16,282 nt of DNA, taken from an uncultured Oscillospiraceae bacterium. Lineage in GTDB: Bacteria > Bacillota_A > Clostridia > Oscillospirales > Oscillospiraceae. Position numbers and translations under genes: made by a program. Shown piece after piece: positions 1 to 7,513 of this stretch. The stretch is from NCBI GenBank assembly GCA_900770015.1, contig CAAGIU010000310.1:1-16282 (forward strand). The letters are read 5' to 3'. The notes under the pieces were generated by a model. That model had not been told where the DNA came from. It searched no databases and saw only the letters and a list, made by a program, of their open reading frames with translations. Positions within the stretch are counted from its first letter, which is position 1. Each line of letters starts with the position of its first letter.

Positions 1-137
1 ATCATCTATACCGTTGAATTCTGCATAAGAAACACGGAAGCCGTAAGTTTCAGTTATCTCCACTCTCCACTCTTCACTCTCCAATCTAACTGTAAAATTA
101 CATTTTTCCGCAATACTGAGTCAAACCGATATGCATA
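1..137. repeat. Right end of a MITE-like element (degenerate copy 1)
   Basis: Bases 115-137 match the right terminus of the complete element at 14889-14911 in 19 of 23 positions, sharing CTGAGT and AAACCGATA. Further left there is an AT-rich stretch and three 7-bp repeats of (C/T)CACTCT at 60-80. The left boundary lies outside the window or cannot be recognised, so the start given is nominal. No gene is supported in 1-164. The copy ends 27 bases before the first gene's start codon. Confidence 0.55.
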
Positions 138-164
138 ATATCCTAATATAAGGAGGTTCCGATT

Positions 165-695
165 ATGAATCAAAAAAACGGACTGGATGCGCTGAAGCCC
201 TGGCTGAAGCCGGCGCTGACCATTTTTCTGGGACTGGTGCTGCTGCTCCATCCCGACTCGCTGACATCCCTGATCGGCGTGGCGGTGGGTATTGTCGTGG
301 CACTGGTGGGCTGCGGACTGCTGATCTCCTTCTTCTTCGGCAATACAAAGGACGGCCTGCGGCTGGCAGCCGCCATCATTCTGATGATCCTGGGCTTCGC
401 CGTGGTGAAAAACCCGCTGTCTCTTGCCAGCCAGCTGGGGCGGTTCATCGGCATTCTCCTGGTGCTGCAAAGCGTTCGGGAGCTCACCGGCGAAATTCCC
501 CTGCGCAGCAAAGCGCTCAGCATCGTCACCGGAATTGCCGGTCTTGTTCTGATGCTGGTTCCCATGACCACCTCCCGGCTGCTGATTTCCGGCTGCGGCG
601 TTGTGGTTCTGGTGGTGGGCATCGGTATGCTGGCGGAGGTCATCCGGGTGAACAGAAACGGCGGCCCCAAGGACGACATCATCGACGCGGAATGA
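165..695 (+). CDS. DUF308/HdeD-like multi-pass membrane protein
   Basis: Predicted 176-residue inner-membrane protein with about six hydrophobic helices (roughly residues 15-32, 34-56, 65-82, 90-107, 115-134 and 136-156) and a short charged tail ending in DDIIDAE. The spacing and the short Gly-rich helices resemble the DUF308 (HdeD-like) family, whose Escherichia coli member is linked to acid resistance; the role here is unknown. The start is chosen because AAGGAGG lies 7-8 bases before the ATG. The stop overlaps the next start as ATGA, so it is translationally coupled to the phosphopantetheinyl transferase. Family assignment rests on topology more than on a catalytic motif. No clear promoter is visible, and the upstream DNA is a mobile-element end. 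Confidence 0.7.
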   Translation: MNQKNGLDALKPWLKPALTIFLGLVLLLHPDSLTSLIGVAVGIVVALVGCGLLISFFFGNTKDGLRLAAAIILMILGFAVVKNPLSLASQLGRFIGILLVLQSVRELTGEIPLRSKALSIVTGIAGLVLMLVPMTTSRLLISGCGVVVLVVGIGMLAEVIRVNRNGGPKDDIIDAE

Positions 696-1195
696 AAGTT
701 GCCTCCTGCCCCCTTAACGGCAGAACCGGTCACGAAGCAGGCAGAGCGCTTCTGCAGCTTCTCTACCTGGAGGAAACCGGCGATCCCCTGCCTGAGATTC
801 AAATCGCCCCGGGGGGCAAGCCCCGTTTTGCGGACTCCCCTCTGCACTTTTCCATCAGCCACACCCCGCGCCATGCCTTCTGCGTGCTGGCCCACTGCCC
901 TGTGGGAATTGATGCAGAGGAGCTGGATCGTACCATACGCCCGTCCCTGGCAGAGCGTGTCCTCTCCCCGGAGGAGAAGAAACGGTATCTGGCCGCCTCC
1001 GACCCCTGCAGAGCCTTCCTTGCCATGTGGGTGCTGAAGGAGGCCGCAGTCAAGCTCACGGGAGAGGGGCTGCACGGCATTCCCAACGCCACCGACTTTT
1101 CCCCGGAGGACCCTCGGGTCCGGGAATGGGAGGGCTGCCTGGTGGCTCTGCTGCAGGAAGATCCCAACGAAGGAGTAACCTATCATGCTTTTTGA
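692..1195 (+). CDS. 4'-phosphopantetheinyl transferase superfamily protein (compact Sfp type)
   Basis: Enzymes of this family transfer phosphopantetheine from CoA to a serine of carrier proteins, using Mg2+. Visible motifs are GGKPRF at 41-46, FSISHT at 53-58, GIDAEE at 72-77 (D74 and E76 as metal ligands) and the signature W113-x-x-K116-E117-A-x-x-K121. At 167 residues it is shorter than Sfp (about 224), lacking much of the C-terminal half, but it keeps all core motifs. It could serve fatty-acid ACP or a secondary-metabolite carrier; no carrier or synthase gene is in the window, so the partner is unknown. It overlaps the upstream gene by 4 bases and the downstream tatD by 11, giving a coupled operon. 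Confidence 0.88.
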   Translation: MKVASCPLNGRTGHEAGRALLQLLYLEETGDPLPEIQIAPGGKPRFADSPLHFSISHTPRHAFCVLAHCPVGIDAEELDRTIRPSLAERVLSPEEKKRYLAASDPCRAFLAMWVLKEAAVKLTGEGLHGIPNATDFSPEDPRVREWEGCLVALLQEDPNEGVTYHAF

Positions 1196-1952
1196 CACCC
1201 ACGCCCATATGGACGACCGTGCCTTTGCCGAGGACCGGCAGACACTTCTGAGGCAGCTGCCGCAAAACGACATCGGACTGCTGATGAATCCCGGCTGCAG
1301 TCTGGCTTCCTCCCGGGACGCCGTGGCATTGGCCCGGGAATACGACTACATCTATGCCGCCGTGGGTTCCCACCCGGACGCGGCGGATGAAGTCAACGAA
1401 GAAACCATCGATGCCTACCGGACACTGTGCCGTGAGAATCCGAAGGTCAAAGCCATCGGCGAAATCGGTCTGGACTACCACTATGAGGATATCCCCCGGG
1501 ACATTCAGCAGAAGGCCTTCCGGATGCAGATGGCGCTGGCTCAGGAGTTGAAGCTGCCCGTCATCGTCCACGAGCGGGAAGCCCACGAGGACGGTATGCG
1601 CATCGTGGAGGAATTTCCCGGGGTCTGCGGCGTGTTCCACTGCTATTCCGGTTCCCTGGAGATGGCAAAATGGCTGATAAAGCGTGGCTGGTACGTCGGC
1701 TTCACCGGCGTACTCACCTTCAAAAACGCCCGCAAAGCGCTGGAAGTGGCCGAAAACATCCCCCTTGACCGCATCGTTCTGGAAACCGACTGTCCCTACA
1801 TGGCCCCGGAGCCCTTCCGCGGCAAGCGCAATGACCCCGGTAAGCTCTACCGCATGGCGGAAAAGCTTGCCCAGATTCGCGGACTGACCGTGGCCGAAAT
1901 CCACGCCATCACCATGGAAAACGGAAAAAACCTGTATCACATTGAACGATAA
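1185..1952 (+). CDS. tatD: TatD family metal-dependent DNase/hydrolase
   Basis: 255 residues, the normal length for the TatD family, which folds as a TIM barrel with two divalent metals and acts as a 3'-5' DNA exonuclease or hydrolase in the cytoplasm. Metal ligands are visible in order: H6 and H8 (FDTHAHMD), E93 (GEIGLDYHY), H129 (PVIVHERE), H152 (FHCYSGS) and D202 (LETDCPYMAPEP). The PFRGKRN segment after D202 is also typical. The start at 1185 lies inside the end of the phosphopantetheinyl transferase gene, with an AAGGAG site at 1170-1175. Family identification is firm; the cellular role (DNA repair or quality control) is inferred from homologues only. Confidence 0.93.
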   Translation: MLFDTHAHMDDRAFAEDRQTLLRQLPQNDIGLLMNPGCSLASSRDAVALAREYDYIYAAVGSHPDAADEVNEETIDAYRTLCRENPKVKAIGEIGLDYHYEDIPRDIQQKAFRMQMALAQELKLPVIVHEREAHEDGMRIVEEFPGVCGVFHCYSGSLEMAKWLIKRGWYVGFTGVLTFKNARKALEVAENIPLDRIVLETDCPYMAPEPFRGKRNDPGKLYRMAEKLAQIRGLTVAEIHAITMENGKNLYHIER

Positions 1953-1972
1953 CAACAAACAGGAGGTCATTC

Positions 1973-2941
1973 ATGAAAAACGTTCTTGTCGTCATGCCCT
2001 TCCGGCAATCCCACAAGGATTATATTGAAAAAATCGGTGCAGGCTGCTCCTTCACCTATTCCAGCATCGGGGAAGCCACCGAGGAGCAGGTCTGCAGCGC
2101 GGACATCATCCTCGGCAACGCAGACGCCAAGCTGGTGGCCAAATCCGAAAAGCTCCAATGGATTCAGCTCAATTCCGCCGGAGCCGATCCCTACTGCAAC
2201 CCCGGCATTCTGAAGCCCGGCACGCTGCTGACCTGCGCCTCCGGTGCTTACGGTCTGTCGGTGTCCGAGGGAATGCTGGCCATGACCATGATGCTCTGCC
2301 GCAAGATGGATCTGTACATGCGCAATCAAGTGGAAAGAAAATGGAACGACGAAGGCATCGTCACCTCCATCTGGAATTCCACCACCCTGGTGCTGGGTCT
2401 GGGGGACATCGGCTCGGAATACGCCTCCAGAATGAAGGCATTGGGCAGCCATGTCATCGGCGTTCGGAAAAACACCGCCATCAAGCCCGACTGCGTGGAT
2501 GAGATCCGAAGCCTGGACGATCTGGACGAGCTTCTGCCCATGGCCGATTTCGTGGCCATGGTTCTGCCCGGCACCCCCGCCACCTATAAGATCATGAACG
2601 AGGCAAGGCTGATGAAGATGAAGAAGGGCGCCTTCCTCATCAATGCCGGACGGGGCAATGCCGTGGACTGCGACGCCCTGGACCGGGTGCTCCGCAGCGG
2701 CGAATCCCTGGGCGGCGCCGCACTGGATGTCACCGATCCCGAGCCGCTTCCCGCCGATCATCCCCTGTGGGACGCTCCCCGGTGCATCATTGCGCCCCAC
2801 ATTTCCGGCAAATTCAATCTCCCCGAGACCTTCGAGCGCATCGTCCGCATCGCCGGCGGCAATCTGGAGGCCTTTTTGAAGGGGGACATCGGGCACATGC
2901 GCAGCCTGGTGGATCTGAAAAGCGGATACCGAAAAATCTGA
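1973..2941 (+). CDS. D-isomer-specific 2-hydroxyacid dehydrogenase (NAD-dependent)
   Basis: 322-residue cytoplasmic oxidoreductase that interconverts a 2-hydroxyacid and a 2-ketoacid with NAD(P)H. The Rossmann site GLGDIG is at 142-147. The catalytic triad of the family is in place: R227 in INAGRG, E257 in DPEPLP and H276 in APHIS. The segment DVTDPEPLPADHPLW is characteristic. The substrate (glyoxylate/hydroxypyruvate, lactate, phosphoglycerate or other) cannot be set from these residues; there is no C-terminal ACT domain, which argues against a regulated SerA. AGGAGGT sits 6-7 bases before the ATG. It follows tatD after 20 bases and is the last gene before a hairpin, so it probably ends the first operon. 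Confidence 0.9.
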   Translation: MKNVLVVMPFRQSHKDYIEKIGAGCSFTYSSIGEATEEQVCSADIILGNADAKLVAKSEKLQWIQLNSAGADPYCNPGILKPGTLLTCASGAYGLSVSEGMLAMTMMLCRKMDLYMRNQVERKWNDEGIVTSIWNSTTLVLGLGDIGSEYASRMKALGSHVIGVRKNTAIKPDCVDEIRSLDDLDELLPMADFVAMVLPGTPATYKIMNEARLMKMKKGAFLINAGRGNAVDCDALDRVLRSGESLGGAALDVTDPEPLPADHPLWDAPRCIIAPHISGKFNLPETFERIVRIAGGNLEAFLKGDIGHMRSLVDLKSGYRKI

Positions 2942-2948
2942 TTTTTCC

Positions 2949-2982
2949 CATACACTGCCGTTTTCCCAAGCGGCAGTGTATG
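2949..2982 (+). terminator. Hairpin after the hydroxyacid dehydrogenase, probable terminator
   Basis: A perfect 12-bp stem (2949-2960 with 2971-2982) with a 10-base loop lies 8 bases past the stop codon. It is followed only by CTTTCAT, so the U-tract is poor; termination may be partial or factor-assisted. Confidence 0.6.
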
Positions 2983-3041
2983 CTTTCATAGCCTCTGACG
3001 CGACAATTTCGCAGTTTTTATCGCAATCGTCAAAAGGCTGC

Positions 3042-3070
3042 GTGACATTTGTGCAGGTTTCTGGTATAAT
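3042..3070 (+). promoter_or_regulatory. Sigma-A promoter for degV, extended -10
   Basis: The -35 is GTGACA at 3042-3047, the spacer is 17 bases, and the -10 is TATAAT at 3065-3070, preceded by TGG to give an extended -10 (TGnTATAAT). Transcription should begin near 3077, about 27 bases before the degV start codon. Confidence 0.82.
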
Positions 3071-3103
3071 ATGCAAATCCAATCTATGCAAAGGAGCATT
3101 CCC

Positions 3104-3964
3104 ATGGCTTATCAAATCATCACCGATTCCTGCTGTGACTTCACCGCAGATATGTATCAGCAGCTTTCCCTGAGCGTGCAGCCTCTGACCATCACCTACA
3201 ACGGCGAGACCTTTCCCGACCGCAACGATGACAGCCTGAAGGAAATGTACGACGGCTTCCGGGCCGGTCAGTCCGCCTCCACCTCCGCCGTCAATCCCGA
3301 CAGCTGGGAGGGTCGCATGCGCTCCGTGCTGGAACGCGGCGAGGATGCGCTGGTGCTGGCCTTCTCCTCCGGCCTTTCCACCACTTACCAGTCCGCCGTC
3401 ATCGCCGCCGAAGAGCTGAAGGCGGAATTCCCCAACCGGAGGATTCCGGTTTCCGATACCCTCTGCGCTTCTCTGGGTCAGGGCCTGCTGGTGTGGTATG
3501 CCTGCAGGAAGCGGGATTCCGGCGCTTCCATGGACGAAGTGTATCAGTGGGTGGAGGACAACAAGCTGCACCTGTGCCACTGGTTCACCGTGGACGATCT
3601 GATGTACCTGAAGCGCGGCGGCCGAATCAGCTCCGCCACCGCCCTGGTGGGCACCATGCTGAATGTCAAGCCCATTCTGCACGTGGATGACGAGGGTCAT
3701 CTGGTGAGCGTCTCCAAGTCCCGGGGCAGAAAGGCTTCCATCCAGGCACTGGCGCAGAAGGTATCTGAGCTGGGCGCGGGCTATGACAACAGCACCATGT
3801 TCATCTCCCACGGCGACTGCCGGGAGGATGCCGAGTTCCTGGCCTCCATTCTGAAGGAAAAGTACGGCGTGAAGGATGTCTATATCAACTACGTCGGCGC
3901 CGTCATCGGCTCCCACTCCGGCCCCGGCACCCTGGCGCTGTTCTTCCTGGGCAGCCATCGGTAA
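3104..3964 (+). CDS. DegV family fatty-acid-binding protein
   Basis: 286-residue member of the DegV/FakB family, which binds a fatty acid in a pocket; FakB proteins present it to the kinase FakA for phosphorylation. Family marks are ITDSCCD near residue 6, TSAVNP near 61, FSSGLSTTYQSA near 90, VSDTLCASLGQG near 117, the YLKRGGRIS segment near 170, and the C-terminal IGSHSGPGTLALFF, the usual HxGPG motif. The ATG at 3104 is preferred over an in-frame ATG at 3071: AAGGAG lies 7 bases before it, and the 3071 codon abuts the -10 box and precedes the likely transcription start. No fakA is in the window. It has its own strong promoter. Confidence 0.92.
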   Translation: MAYQIITDSCCDFTADMYQQLSLSVQPLTITYNGETFPDRNDDSLKEMYDGFRAGQSASTSAVNPDSWEGRMRSVLERGEDALVLAFSSGLSTTYQSAVIAAEELKAEFPNRRIPVSDTLCASLGQGLLVWYACRKRDSGASMDEVYQWVEDNKLHLCHWFTVDDLMYLKRGGRISSATALVGTMLNVKPILHVDDEGHLVSVSKSRGRKASIQALAQKVSELGAGYDNSTMFISHGDCREDAEFLASILKEKYGVKDVYINYVGAVIGSHSGPGTLALFFLGSHR

Positions 3965-3973
3965 TCCCAGTGA

Positions 3974-3995
3974 ATCTCCACCGGGTGGTGCAGAT
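3974..3995 (+). other. Small hairpin between degV and azlC
   Basis: ATCTCCACC (3974-3982) pairs with GGTGCAGAT (3987-3995) in 8 of 9 positions around a GGGT loop. No U-tract follows, so it is not a standard terminator. It may set mRNA processing or partial attenuation before azlC, or be incidental. Confidence 0.35.
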
Positions 3996-4021
3996 GGAAT
4001 TCATACATTTGAGAGAGAACT

Positions 4022-4714
4022 ATGGATAAAAAAACCGCAAAAACCGCGTTTTTCGACACGATTCCCGTGATGACAGGCTATCTGTTCCTGGGCATCGGCT
4101 TCGGCATCATCATGCAGCAGAACGGCTTCGGCCTGGGCTGGGCGGCGGTCATGAGCCTATTCATCTACGCAGGCTCCATGCAGTATGTGGGCGTGGGACT
4201 GCTGACCGGAGGCGCCGGTCTGGTGACCGCGGCACTGGCAACCCTGCTGGTCAATGCCCGCCACCTGTTCTACGGCATTTCCATGATCAATGCCTACAAG
4301 GGCACCGGCAAAAAGAAGCCCTATCTGATTTTCGCGCTGACGGATGAGACCTATTCCCTGGTCTCCCGGGAGCAGCTGCCCCAGGGGGTGGATCGGAATT
4401 CCTACTTCTTTCTGGTGTCGCTGTTCGACCAGTGCTACTGGGTCGCGGGCACCGTACTGGGCTCCCTGGCAGGCAGCCTGATCCCCATGAATTTTGAGGG
4501 CATCGACTTTGCGCTGACGGCGCTTTTCGTCACCATCTTCGTGGAGCAGTGGCTCAGCAGCAAGGACCATTTCCCCGCAATCGTGGGTGTGGTATCCGCC
4601 GCAGCCTGCCTGCTGCTGTTCGGGCCGGATACCTTCCTGATCCCAACCATGATTCTGATCACTGCCATTTTCGTCCTGATCCACAGACAACAGGGAGGTG
4701 TCAAAGATGCCTGA
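4022..4714 (+). CDS. azlC: AzlC family branched-chain amino acid exporter, large subunit
   Basis: 230-residue polytopic membrane protein, normal for AzlC, which with the small protein AzlD forms a branched-chain amino acid exporter (AzlCD in Bacillus subtilis, YgaZH in enterobacteria). Characteristic segments are [10 protein letters not shown] near residue 45, [14 protein letters not shown] near 75 and [10 protein letters not shown] near 99, followed by further hydrophobic helices to the C-terminus. The ATG at 4022 follows a modest GAGAGAG site. Its last 8 bases overlap azlD, which indicates coupled translation. It lies 57 bases after degV with no convincing promoter between, so transcription from the degV promoter is likely. 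Substrate range is inferred from the family. Confidence 0.9.
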   Translation: MDKKTAKTAFFDTIPVMTGYLFLGIGFGIIMQQNGFGLGWAAVMSLFIYAGSMQYVGVGLLTGGAGLVTAALATLLVNARHLFYGISMINAYKGTGKKKPYLIFALTDETYSLVSREQLPQGVDRNSYFFLVSLFDQCYWVAGTVLGSLAGSLIPMNFEGIDFALTALFVTIFVEQWLSSKDHFPAIVGVVSAAACLLLFGPDTFLIPTMILITAIFVLIHRQQGGVKDA

Positions 4715-5033
4715 CTTACACGCTGCCGCGCTGATCGCGGTGATGGCGCTGGTGACCATGGCACTGCGCTTCCTCCCCTTCCTGATCTTCAACGGAAATC
4801 GGGAAACCCCACCCATCATCACCTACCTGGGCAAGGTACTGCCCTATGCCATCATGGGTATGCTGGTGGTTTACTGTCTGAAGAATGTCTCCCTGATTGC
4901 CGCGCCCCATGCGTTGCCGGAGCTGCTCAGCTGCGCCGTGGTGGTTCTGCTTCACCTGTGGAGGCGGAACACTCTGCTCTCCATCGGCGGCGGCACCGTG
5001 TGCTATATGATCCTTGTGCAACTTGTCTTCTGA
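4707..5033 (+). CDS. azlD: AzlD family branched-chain amino acid exporter, small subunit
   Basis: 108-residue hydrophobic protein with about four membrane helices, the expected partner of AzlC. The segments [11 protein letters not shown] near residue 18 and [16 protein letters not shown] near 42 are typical of AzlD. The start is put at the ATG at 4707, not the in-frame GTG at 4698, because GGGAGGT at 4693-4699 spaces correctly to 4707 and would overlap the GTG. It overlaps azlC by 8 bases and is followed by an intrinsic terminator, so it ends the degV-azlCD unit. Confidence 0.9.
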   Translation: MPDLHAAALIAVMALVTMALRFLPFLIFNGNRETPPIITYLGKVLPYAIMGMLVVYCLKNVSLIAAPHALPELLSCAVVVLLHLWRRNTLLSIGGGTVCYMILVQLVF

Positions 5034-5054
5034 TCCAACAAAATCCATAACGTA

Positions 5055-5084
5055 AGCCCCCGCTGGTGACAGCAGGGGCTTTTT
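5055..5084 (+). terminator. Intrinsic terminator after azlCD
   Basis: The arm AGCCCCCGCTG (5055-5065) pairs with CAGCAGGGGCT (5070-5080), with one mismatch and a GTGA loop, followed by a T run to 5084. The T run is on the + side only, so it serves azlCD; the converging operon that ends at 5108 gains little from it. Confidence 0.88.
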
Positions 5085-5107
5085 AAATGGAATATGGAAC
5101 TTACGGC

Positions 5108-5908
5108 TTACAGCGCAGCCAGAATCTCACCGGCGTCCTGAAGCACCAGGTCGGGTTTCACATCGGATTCCGCAAGCGTCTGTTCATCGGCCTCACCGCT
5201 GAGCACCAGAATGCCCGTGATGCCTGCATTGAGTCCGGACTTCACATCGGTGTAGATCCGGTCGCCCACCACCGCAGATTCTTCTTTGGAATACCCCCAC
5301 TGGGACATGGCCAGGGTGGGCATCAGAGGGCTGGGCTTGCCGATGACCACAGGCCGCTTCTTTGTGGCATTGTAGATCATGTCACAGACGCTGCCGCAGT
5401 CCGGCACAGAGCCAAACTCCGTGGGGCACACATAATCCGGGTTGGTGGCAATGTAGGGGATATCTCCCCGGGTCAGCAGCAGGAAACTGACATCATGGAG
5501 CTTCTGGAAGGTCAGCTCGGTATCAAAGCCCATGACGATGACCTCGGTTTCCTCCACGGATTCCGTGACGGTAAAGCCCGCCAGCTCCAGTTCCTTTTTC
5601 AGGGATTTGGTGCCGCAGACATAGAGCTTCTTTCCGGGAAAATGCTCCTTCAGGTAGTAAGCCGTCGCCTGAGAAGAGGTGATGAAATCCTCCCGGGTGG
5701 ACCGGATGCCCAGCTTCGCCAGTTTCCTGATGTAATCCTCCACACTCTTGGAAGAGTTGTTGGTCATAAACAGGTACTTCCGGCCGGTCTTTCTCAGCTT
5801 GTCCAGGAGGGGGATGGTAAAGGGATAGAGCTGGTCTCCCAGATAGAGGGTGCCGTCCATATCGAACAGGTACAGCTTTTTGCTCCGCAGCAGTTCCGCC
5901 TTCTCCAT
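5108..5908 (-). CDS. HAD-IIA (NagD/AraL-like) sugar- or polyol-phosphatase
   Basis: 266-residue HAD-superfamily hydrolase of the IIA (C2-cap) type. Motif I is FDMDGTLY, with nucleophile D16 and D18; motif II is MTNNSS at 48-53; motif III is the Lys of IGKPSP near 190; motif IV is VGDRIYTD near 213. Such enzymes dephosphorylate small phosphates such as phosphoglycolate, glycerol phosphates, pentose phosphates or p-nitrophenyl phosphate. The start is the ATG at 5908, with AAGGAG 8-9 bases upstream; the open frame runs further upstream through the preceding gene but lacks family similarity there. Start and upstream stop overlap as TGATG, so it is co-translated with the DUF1667 gene. Location beside glycerol-3-phosphate-dehydrogenase-like genes suggests a polyol-phosphate substrate (inference). 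Confidence 0.9.
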   Translation of the reverse strand: MEKAELLRSKKLYLFDMDGTLYLGDQLYPFTIPLLDKLRKTGRKYLFMTNNSSKSVEDYIRKLAKLGIRSTREDFITSSQATAYYLKEHFPGKKLYVCGTKSLKKELELAGFTVTESVEETEVIVMGFDTELTFQKLHDVSFLLLTRGDIPYIATNPDYVCPTEFGSVPDCGSVCDMIYNATKKRPVVIGKPSPLMPTLAMSQWGYSKEESAVVGDRIYTDVKSGLNAGITGILVLSGEADEQTLAESDVKPDLVLQDAGEILAAL

Positions 5909-6255
5909 CACAAAATCTCCTTGGTGGCGATGATGTCTGTTCCGAATACATCCGGGATCAGAACATCTCCAATTTTCACCGGAGCATCCACAGAGGTTCC
6001 GTGGATTTTTTCCATAATTTCGAACATTTTCCCCTTGGGAATGGGGGCCGCCGACTTGACGGACACCATGGTGTCCTCCCGGTTGCCCACACGGATGACG
6101 GAAGTCAGACTGCGGACGGGATTGGTGCACTCGCCGATGGCGTGCTTCTCACCCCGGGGGCAGGCGTTCCCGGTAACGGTGATGGTCTGACCCTGGATGT
6201 CGGCTGTCATGGTGCAGCCTCTGGGGCAAACAATGCAGGTAATTACTTTTTTCAT
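5908..6255 (-). CDS. DUF1667 cysteine-rich protein of the GlpAB-like flavoenzyme complex
   Basis: 115-residue protein with a C7-x2-C10-x3-C14 cluster followed by C32 and C43; both CPRG motifs (C10 and C32) are visible, and the pattern suggests a bound Fe-S cluster or other metal (inference). The rest is a small beta-rich domain without membrane helices. DUF1667 genes characteristically accompany paired FAD oxidoreductases in Clostridia, occupying the place that the Fe-S subunit GlpC has in enteric GlpABC, although it is not a GlpC homologue and has no membrane anchor. It overlaps the GlpB-like gene by 4 bases (ATGA) and the phosphatase by 1. Function as an electron-transfer subunit is inferred from context. 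Confidence 0.88.
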   Translation of the reverse strand: MKKVITCIVCPRGCTMTADIQGQTITVTGNACPRGEKHAIGECTNPVRSLTSVIRVGNREDTMVSVKSAAPIPKGKMFEIMEKIHGTSVDAPVKIGDVLIPDVFGTDIIATKEIL

Positions 6256-7499
6256 TCTGCAACCTCCAGAGATACGGTAATGGGTTCGGTCACGGTTTTC
6301 AGAATCTCTGCCTTGATGGTCAGCTTCTCCATCTCGCCCGGCGCCGCGCGGAGCCGCTTTGCGGTGGCCAGCACGGTATCGCCGGATTTCACGGTGAACT
6401 TCACCTTGCCGAAGGGTTCCGTGACCCGGAGGAAGAGGCTCACATCCTCTTCACAGACATGGACATTCTGGGGCAGAACATAGCGGACACCATAGCCGGG
6501 CTTGGTAGGAACACTGGGGTATTCCCCACCGCCGCTGCGCACATACTGCGCTGCGCCAAGGCCGGCCCGCTCGGCTTCCTCAGAAACGTAGTCCACCAGG
6601 TCGTGCACCTGCAAAACATTGCCGCAGGCGAAAATGCCGGGGACCTGGGTCTGGCAATGTTCGTCAACCAGAGCGCCATTGGTGATGGGGTCCATGGGAA
6701 TCCCCGCGGCTCGGGTCAGCTCGTTTTCGGGAATCAGGCCAACGGAGAGCAGCAGGGTATCACAGGGAATGAACCGCTTGGTTTCCTCGATGGGCTGCCG
6801 TCTCTCATCAACCTTGGCAATGGTGACGCCCTCCAGGCGCTTCTTGCCGTGGATCTCACAGACGGTGGTGGACAGGTACAGAGGAATGTCAAAGTCCTCC
6901 AGGCACTGGACAATGTTTCGGGTCAGGCCGCCGGAGTAGGGCATCAGCTCGCAGACGGCTTTCACCTTTGCGCCCTCCAGAGTCATACGGCGGGCCATGA
7001 TCAGGCCGATGTCGCCGGAGCCCAGAATGACCACTTCCCTGCCCACCATATAGCCCTCGCAGTTGATGAACTTCTGGGCGGTGCCTGCACTGAAAATACC
7101 GGCAGGACGGGTGCCCGGGATGTTCAGTGCGCCGCGGCTGCGCTCCCGGCAGCCCATGGACAGGATGACGGCTTTGGCCTGAATTTTCAGCAGGCCCTCC
7201 CGGTTCTGGGCGGTGACTACCTTATCCGGTGTAACCGCAGTGACAGTGGTTTCATAGTGGACCTCGATGTTTCGTTTCAGCACTTCCTGCTTGTAAACAT
7301 CCGCATATTCCGGGCCGGTCAGTTCACGGCCCAGCTTGTGCAGGCCAAAGCCTGCATGAATGCATTGGCGGAGGATGCCGCCGATGTCAGGCTCTCTGTC
7401 CAGAATGACCACGTCGGTGCAGCCCGCATCGTAAGCCGCCACTGCAGCTGCCATACCGGCGGGACCGCCGCCGACGATGACGATATCGTGATTCAGCAT
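6252..7499 (-). CDS. FAD-dependent pyridine nucleotide-disulfide-type oxidoreductase (GlpB-like subunit)
   Basis: 415 residues. An N-terminal FAD-binding Rossmann motif GGGPAG is at 10-15, the ILSMGCRER segment at 112-120, a second dinucleotide site GSGDIG at 160-165, and the FAD-contacting IFACGN at 289-294, followed by LVDYVSEEAERAG. There is no CxxC redox-active disulfide, so it is not a thioredoxin-reductase type. It resembles the second flavoprotein of anaerobic glycerol-3-phosphate dehydrogenase-like and amine/proline dehydrogenase-like complexes, where it would pass electrons between the catalytic flavin, Fe-S centres and NAD(P). The C-terminal 100 residues form an added beta-rich domain. 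It lies 14 bases from the upstream gene and overlaps DUF1667 by 4. The GlpB label is by architecture; substrate is unknown. Confidence 0.88.
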   Translation of the reverse strand: MLNHDIVIVGGGPAGMAAAVAAYDAGCTDVVILDREPDIGGILRQCIHAGFGLHKLGRELTGPEYADVYKQEVLKRNIEVHYETTVTAVTPDKVVTAQNREGLLKIQAKAVILSMGCRERSRGALNIPGTRPAGIFSAGTAQKFINCEGYMVGREVVILGSGDIGLIMARRMTLEGAKVKAVCELMPYSGGLTRNIVQCLEDFDIPLYLSTTVCEIHGKKRLEGVTIAKVDERRQPIEETKRFIPCDTLLLSVGLIPENELTRAAGIPMDPITNGALVDEHCQTQVPGIFACGNVLQVHDLVDYVSEEAERAGLGAAQYVRSGGGEYPSVPTKPGYGVRYVLPQNVHVCEEDVSLFLRVTEPFGKVKFTVKSGDTVLATAKRLRAAPGEMEKLTIKAEILKTVTEPITVSLEVAE

Positions 7500-7513
7500 T
7501 TCGGTTCCCTCCT

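Noticed and set aside
60..80. Three 7-bp repeats as a possible CRISPR or tandem array
   Set aside because: Units are short, contiguous and without spacers; they appear to belong to the element copy at the left edge.
1967..3958. Very long minus-strand open frame opposite the dehydrogenase and degV genes
   Set aside because: It is Gly/Ala/His/Gln-rich low-complexity translation, spans two well-supported opposite genes and their promoter region, and has no domain; it is a GC-rich shadow frame.
3974..3998. Possible T-box remnant (GGGTGG) upstream of azlC
   Set aside because: GGGTGG occurs, but the required continuation of the T-box (ACCGCG-type) is absent, the region is only 57 bases, and there is no antiterminator, terminator or specifier loop.
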